Source of the DNA: Spirochaetaceae bacterium
GTDB lineage: Bacteria > Spirochaetota > Spirochaetia > Treponematales > Breznakiellaceae
DNA length: 15,723 nt
Assembly (NCBI GenBank): GCA_031284295.1
Contig: JAITAE010000279.1
Location: 1-15,723 of the forward strand
Reading direction: 5' to 3'
Numbering within the stretch: position 1 is the first letter of the stretch; each line of letters opens with the position of its first letter. Below are positions 14,616-15,723 of this stretch, piece after piece. A program made the position numbers and the translations under genes. Below the pieces are notes generated by a model. The model saw nothing but the letters and a program-made list of their open reading frames with translations. It searched no databases and was not told the DNA's origin.

Positions 14616-14650
14616 AAACGTTCGCAGCCGCGGCTGCGAACGTTTTTTTT
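14616..14650 (+). terminator. Intrinsic terminator of the acs operon
   Basis: A perfect 30-bp GC-rich palindrome (14616-14645, centred on CCGCGG) runs into eight T (14643-14650). This is a textbook rho-independent terminator, 165 bp after the acsB stop. The A-run before it (14606-14618) may let it act in both directions. Confidence 0.93.
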
Positions 14651-14994
14651 AAGGCCGCCGCCTGCCTTTCCAGACCCTTGTCATCCTGGCGTGTCCTAAT
14701 TCTAGTATCCCACCACTATTGTAAATACCGGTTTTGCCGTGTAGAGTCCTATATCAATACACGAATCTGCGCAAGGGATAGAAGCGGAATAACGCCGCCC
14801 GGCGCGGCAGCGCCATGCGGCGTTATTATAGCGGATAGCCCGGTCGCCGCGTAGCGGCGATGCGCCCAAATTCCAAACTAAATCCACCAAGTACAACAGG
14901 TTGCTAGGGCCTCAAGAGCGGCAATCCCTAAAAATGGTATCCGTTTTTTCATATAAACCGTCTTTACGCCCTTACGCGCCGCCAAAATTGATTA
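14651..14994. other. Non-coding region with structured element
   Basis: No gene is seen. At 14788-14827 an 11-bp stem AATAACGCCGC/GCGGCGTTATT encloses a smaller GGCGC/GCGCC stem (14801-14814). This hairpin is bounded by the direct repeat AGCGG (14783-14787 and 14830-14834). A second stem TCGCCGC/GCGGCGA lies at 14844-14860. The motif GCAAGGGAT at 14771-14779 also occurs, on the other strand, at 872-880 within the other structured region. A small mobile hairpin or a structured RNA is possible. Confidence 0.45.
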
Positions 14995-15193
14995 ATGAAC
15001 AATGCGATTGATATGATGTTAGCCATTTACAAAAGTTTTATGAAAGCGGATATGAATTATGTGCGGAACCGGTATGTGCTTGAGGGGTGGCTTTTCACGA
15101 ACTTCATAACTACATCTCATAGCTATGACGGCCTGCTACAAATTGTATAACAAACTGAGGAAGCGAAACTGCTTAGCGGAGTTGGGGATTTAA
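14995..15193 (+). pseudogene. Remnant of a DDE transposase C-terminus (IS4/IS1634-like)
   Basis: A 51-codon frame (14995-15150) encodes AIYKSFMKADMNYVRNRYVL and then EGWLFTNFI, which resembles the end of the DDE domain in IS4/IS1634-type transposases (a pattern like YKxxLxADRxYMRxxExLxGWxFINFI). The similarity then moves to the +1 frame (15125-15193), which reads CYKLYNKLRKRNCLAELGI and stops. The catalytic residues before it are gone, and the frameshift and early stop show decay. There is no flanking inverted repeat that I can identify. The match is from memory of the family pattern. Confidence 0.5.
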
Positions 15194-15294
15194 AGCCAAC
15201 TTGCGGACAAATCGGCGCTGCCTGTGAAAACGGCATTTGCCGTTCAGGTTTCAACAAAAATCCCCGATAATTTAGGTAAATATGGGGATTCCTG

Positions 15295-15723
15295 ATGAAC
15301 ACAAAAATCGTTAAGTCTCTTGCCGTCACCGCGCTTGTTTTGCTGTCCGTGCCGGGAGTTTTTGCTGCAGGCGCGAAAGAACCCAAACTGGTAGTAGCGG
15401 GGCCGTCAGATGCATCACGCCTGGTATCCATCGATTGGAGCGGCATATCGAGGCCGGAAAAGTACCGTTGGGGGCTTTACCGCTTCGACATGGAGGACAA
15501 GACCTATACCTTTGTTGACGAGCTTGACTCGTTACAAGCCAACTATTTGGATGATGATCTGGAACCGCCCGTTACGAAGTATTTTTACAAGGTTGAACGT
15601 TCCACACTTAACAAAGATATAGTTAAGTCAAAACCTGTACGCATAAACAAAGATGAGGTGGCGCGGCAGTTCGCGGCTTCAAACAGCGACGGCACGGGAG
15701 CGTCGTTTCAGGGTGCCGGTATA
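15295..15723 (+). CDS. Exported protein, 5' part only (runs off window)
   Basis: The first 143 residues of a protein whose end lies outside the window. The N-terminus is a clear signal peptide: basic MNTKIVK, hydrophobic core (residues 8-22) and a likely cleavage after VFA (about residue 25). The segment RLVSIDWSGISRPEKYRWGL followed by YFYKVERS (about residues 43-105) looks like a fibronectin type III-like beta-sandwich, common in extracytoplasmic proteins, but this is tentative. The start ATG 15295 has GGGGA (15284-15288) six bases upstream. That GGGGAT could pair with ATCCCC at 15260-15265, which might partly hide the ribosome site. Nothing here ties it to the acetogenesis unit. Function unknown. 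Confidence 0.75.
   Translation, partial: MNTKIVKSLAVTALVLLSVPGVFAAGAKEPKLVVAGPSDASRLVSIDWSGISRPEKYRWGLYRFDMEDKTYTFVDELDSLQANYLDDDLEPPVTKYFYKVERSTLNKDIVKSKPVRINKDEVARQFAASNSDGTGASFQGAGI

Noticed and set aside
1..15723. CRISPR arrays and tRNA or rRNA genes.
   Set aside because: No regularly spaced direct repeats and no cloverleaf or rRNA sequence could be seen on either strand.

Overview
The window looks like chromosomal DNA from an anaerobic, CO2-fixing spirochaete, most likely a Treponema-like bacterium of the kind found in termite guts. I infer this from a complete carbon monoxide dehydrogenase / acetyl-CoA synthase gene set (acsA-cooC-acsB), a lipoprotein signal peptide, a very long exported ankyrin-repeat protein and a poly-G tract like those of treponemes. 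The genus is an inference from gene content; there is no rRNA or other marker here.

Layout. (1) 1-3062 is an accessory, repeat-rich region. It holds a small unrecognised protein gene on the minus strand (171-335), two 97-98% identical copies of a ~162-bp hairpin-bearing element (454-615 and 2098-2259), structured non-coding DNA, an FkbM-type methyltransferase gene on the minus strand (1025-1972), a run of 14 G (2083-2096) and a reading frame resembling the calcium-dependent fucose-binding lectin LecB (2268-2648) that has no convincing start. (2) 3063-5972 encodes an exported ~969-residue protein made almost entirely of ankyrin repeats. (3) 6021-8272 is a tight run of rubredoxin-like mini-protein, aspartate kinase and lipoprotein, followed by an RNA ligase gene with its own promoter (8417-9421). 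(4) 9478-14650 is one transcription unit: a near-consensus promoter, CODH (acsA), the nickel-insertion ATPase (cooC), acetyl-CoA synthase (acsB) and a strong intrinsic terminator. (5) 14651-15294 is gene-poor, with a structured element and a decayed transposase remnant. (6) From 15295 an exported protein gene runs off the window.

How the genes work together. AcsA reduces CO2 to CO, CooC loads nickel into the C-cluster of AcsA, and AcsB joins CO, a methyl group and CoA into acetyl-CoA. The corrinoid protein and methyltransferase genes (acsC, acsD, acsE) that must supply the methyl group are not in this unit, because the terminator closes it after acsB. The other genes are housekeeping (lysC, RNA ligase) or surface/envelope genes with no evident link to the acetogenesis unit.

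The most notable features are the poly-G tract between divergently arranged surface-related genes, the repeat that abuts the 5' end of a lectin frame, and several perfect inverted repeats placed inside or across the ends of coding sequences.
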